In this document: positions 32,610 through 33,511 of the stretch, piece after piece | Position numbering within the stretch: the first letter of the stretch is position 1 | Layout: the number at the start of each line of letters is the position of its first letter | From: JABWBR01 sp036741235 | GTDB taxonomy: Bacteria > Bacteroidota > Bacteroidia > Chitinophagales > Saprospiraceae | Assembly: GCA_036741235.1 (NCBI GenBank) | Contig: DAINSQ010000034.1 | Span: forward strand, 1-33,511 | Direction: 5' to 3' | Length of the DNA: 33,511 nt | Made by a program: the position numbers and the translations under genes | The notes under the pieces: generated by a model | The model's database searches: none | What the model was told of the DNA's origin: nothing | Seen by the model: the letters and a program-made list of their open reading frames with translations, nothing else

Positions 32610-32641
32610 GTTTTCTTCCCGTACTTAATGGGAAAGAAAAC
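32610..32641 (+). promoter_or_regulatory. Hairpin directly upstream of the outer-membrane protein start
   Basis: GTTTTCTTCCC (32610-32620) pairs with GGGAAAGAAAAC (32630-32641) over 11 bp with one bulged A and a 9-nt loop. It ends 9 nt before the ATG at 32651. There is no U tract after it. It may be a weak terminator for the CBS gene or may control translation of the next gene. Confidence 0.5.
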
Positions 32642-32650
32642 ACCATTTGT

Positions 32651-33364
32651 ATGAAGAAACCTCTCATTGCAGTAGCGCTACTACTGGCCGCCGCTACGGC
32701 GTTGCAGGCCCAAAGTACATTTCGTTGGGGCATCAACCTGTACCCCAACCTCACGCACCGGCGGCTGATTGCCCTGAGCAATATTTCCCAGCCGGCTATC
32801 GATTCTATTGAAAAACGAGAAGTGAGCCGCCCCTCCTTTTCAGCAGGAGTAACAGTGGGCTGGCGCGGCGAAAAGCTGGGCTTCCATACCGGCATTAATT
32901 TCATGGATGCCGGCTACCGCACCGTGAAGGAACCCACTCCCGAAAATGATCCCAATATCCCCCTGGGCTTCGAACGGCGATTCGCTTTCCAAAACAGCTA
33001 CCTCGAAATTCCCGCCGAGGTGAATTTCTACCAATCGCTGGGCGAACGCAACGCCTTTTATTTTATGATGGGCGCCGCGATCAGCGCTAACCTCAGCAAC
33101 CGCTACGACTCCCTGTACTACAGCGGCGAACGCATCACCGGCCTTCACCGTCAAGACGACTCCGACGACTTCCGAACGATTAATTATGCTTTCCAAACCG
33201 GTATGGGCTGGGAACATATGTTCAACGACCGTCTGATGATGGTGCTTACCCCTACTTTTAAGTTCTGGATGCGCGGCGTGCTCAAGGAAAATGACCTCAA
33301 CCGCAATCTCTATTCTATCGGCCTCAATGCAAGACTGATGTTTCAATCCAGTTACAGGGAGTGA
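32651..33364 (+). CDS. Outer-membrane beta-barrel protein, secreted
   Basis: 237 aa. An N-terminal signal peptide (MKK, hydrophobic 5-18) has a likely cleavage after ALQA (residue 20), leaving Gln as first residue, common in Bacteroidota. The mature part shows alternating hydrophobic/polar strands with aromatic girdles (GVTVGW, GFHTGINFM, SYLEIPAEVNFYQS, FYFMMGAAISAN, FQTGMGWEHMF, RLMMVLTPTFKFWMRG) and ends in a strand LNARLMFQSSYRE. The central SYLEIPAEVNFY element is typical of the PorT-like/outer-membrane beta-barrel family of Bacteroidota. The exact role is not visible; transport, assembly or structural roles are all possible. It lies 74 bp after the CBS gene on the same strand, with a hairpin between. 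Confidence 0.85.
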   Translation: MKKPLIAVALLLAAATALQAQSTFRWGINLYPNLTHRRLIALSNISQPAIDSIEKREVSRPSFSAGVTVGWRGEKLGFHTGINFMDAGYRTVKEPTPENDPNIPLGFERRFAFQNSYLEIPAEVNFYQSLGERNAFYFMMGAAISANLSNRYDSLYYSGERITGLHRQDDSDDFRTINYAFQTGMGWEHMFNDRLMMVLTPTFKFWMRGVLKENDLNRNLYSIGLNARLMFQSSYRE

Positions 33365-33380
33365 TAAGGTGTGTTTTGTT

Positions 33381-33415
33381 GTAAGTTGTAAGTTGTAAGT
33401 TGTAGGTTGTAAGTT
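33381..33415. repeat. Heptamer array GTAAGTT x5 after the outer-membrane protein gene
   Basis: Five tandem 7-bp units (GTAAGTT three times, GTAGGTT, GTAAGTT), starting 16 bp after the stop codon. Together with the inverted block at 33435-33455 it forms a stem: TTGTAGGTTGT (33400-33410) pairs perfectly with ACAACCTACAA (33435-33445) around a 24-nt loop. Confidence 0.93.
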
Positions 33416-33434
33416 CTTTTCTATCTTTAAACCC

Positions 33435-33466
33435 ACAACCTACAACCTACAACCCAAACCTACAAC
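33435..33466. repeat. Inverted heptamer array ACAACCT x3 plus partial copies
   Basis: ACAACCT, ACAACCT and ACAACCC in tandem, then a shortened AAACCT and ACAAC. This is the reverse complement of the GTAGGTT variant of the preceding array. The pair may form a transcript-end hairpin, although no U tract follows. Confidence 0.85.
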
Positions 33467-33511
33467 TGGTGCTGCCCGGAAAAAGTTGACAGAAACGAGT
33501 TGTTAACAACT

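Overview
The window comes from a member of the Bacteroidota. Evidence: a gene order (mraZ to ftsZ without murF) of the kind found in that phylum, a MraY with an extra periplasmic-type insert, a 316-residue NuoG lacking the molybdopterin domain, promoters of the form TTTG-N19-TAnnTTTG, weak Shine-Dalgarno sequences and a tmRNA tag ending in FAMAA. A Saprospiria/Lewinella/Haliscomenobacter-like organism is my inference; no species is identifiable by eye.

Layout. (1) 1-744: a small unrecognised gene on the minus strand (141-413) with its own terminator, and the terminator of the next operon. (2) 745-16299, minus strand: a complete division and cell-wall (dcw) operon in the order mraZ, rsmH, ftsL-like, ftsI (PBP with a PASTA domain), murE, mraY, murD, ftsW, murG, murC, ftsQ, ftsA, ftsZ. 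Together these make lipid II from UDP-MurNAc precursors, polymerise and crosslink it at the septum, and build the FtsZ/FtsA ring. (3) 16300-16724: a divergent regulatory region with period-10 MraZ-type boxes lying over the mraZ promoter, and a mirror-image copy of the same box pair facing a plus-strand gene of unknown function (16725-17459). (4) 17591-18025: tmRNA (ssrA), followed directly by a perfect 16-bp palindrome that overlaps the 3' end of a REP-associated (IS200-like, HUH/Y1) transposase gene. (5) 18699-31809, minus strand: a complete 14-subunit NADH:quinone oxidoreductase (complex I) operon, nuoA to nuoN, with separate nuoC and nuoD. (6) 32069-33364, plus strand: a small CBS-pair protein with a perfect Bacteroidota promoter, and an outer-membrane beta-barrel protein.

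The coding content is core metabolism. The unexplained layer is in the gaps. At least seven short tandem-repeat arrays (unit 7-10 bp, different units) each sit within about 30 bp of a stop codon or contain it (rsmH, transposase, nuoN, nuoK, nuoF, nuoD, outer-membrane protein). Two arrays are the same octamer in opposite orientation and bracket nuoE-nuoF, so they could pair in the polycistronic mRNA or support inversion. Together with the two-sided MraZ box arrangement and the palindrome/transposase unit at the tmRNA 3' end, these are the parts most worth checking. No CRISPR array, tRNA, rRNA or prophage was seen.
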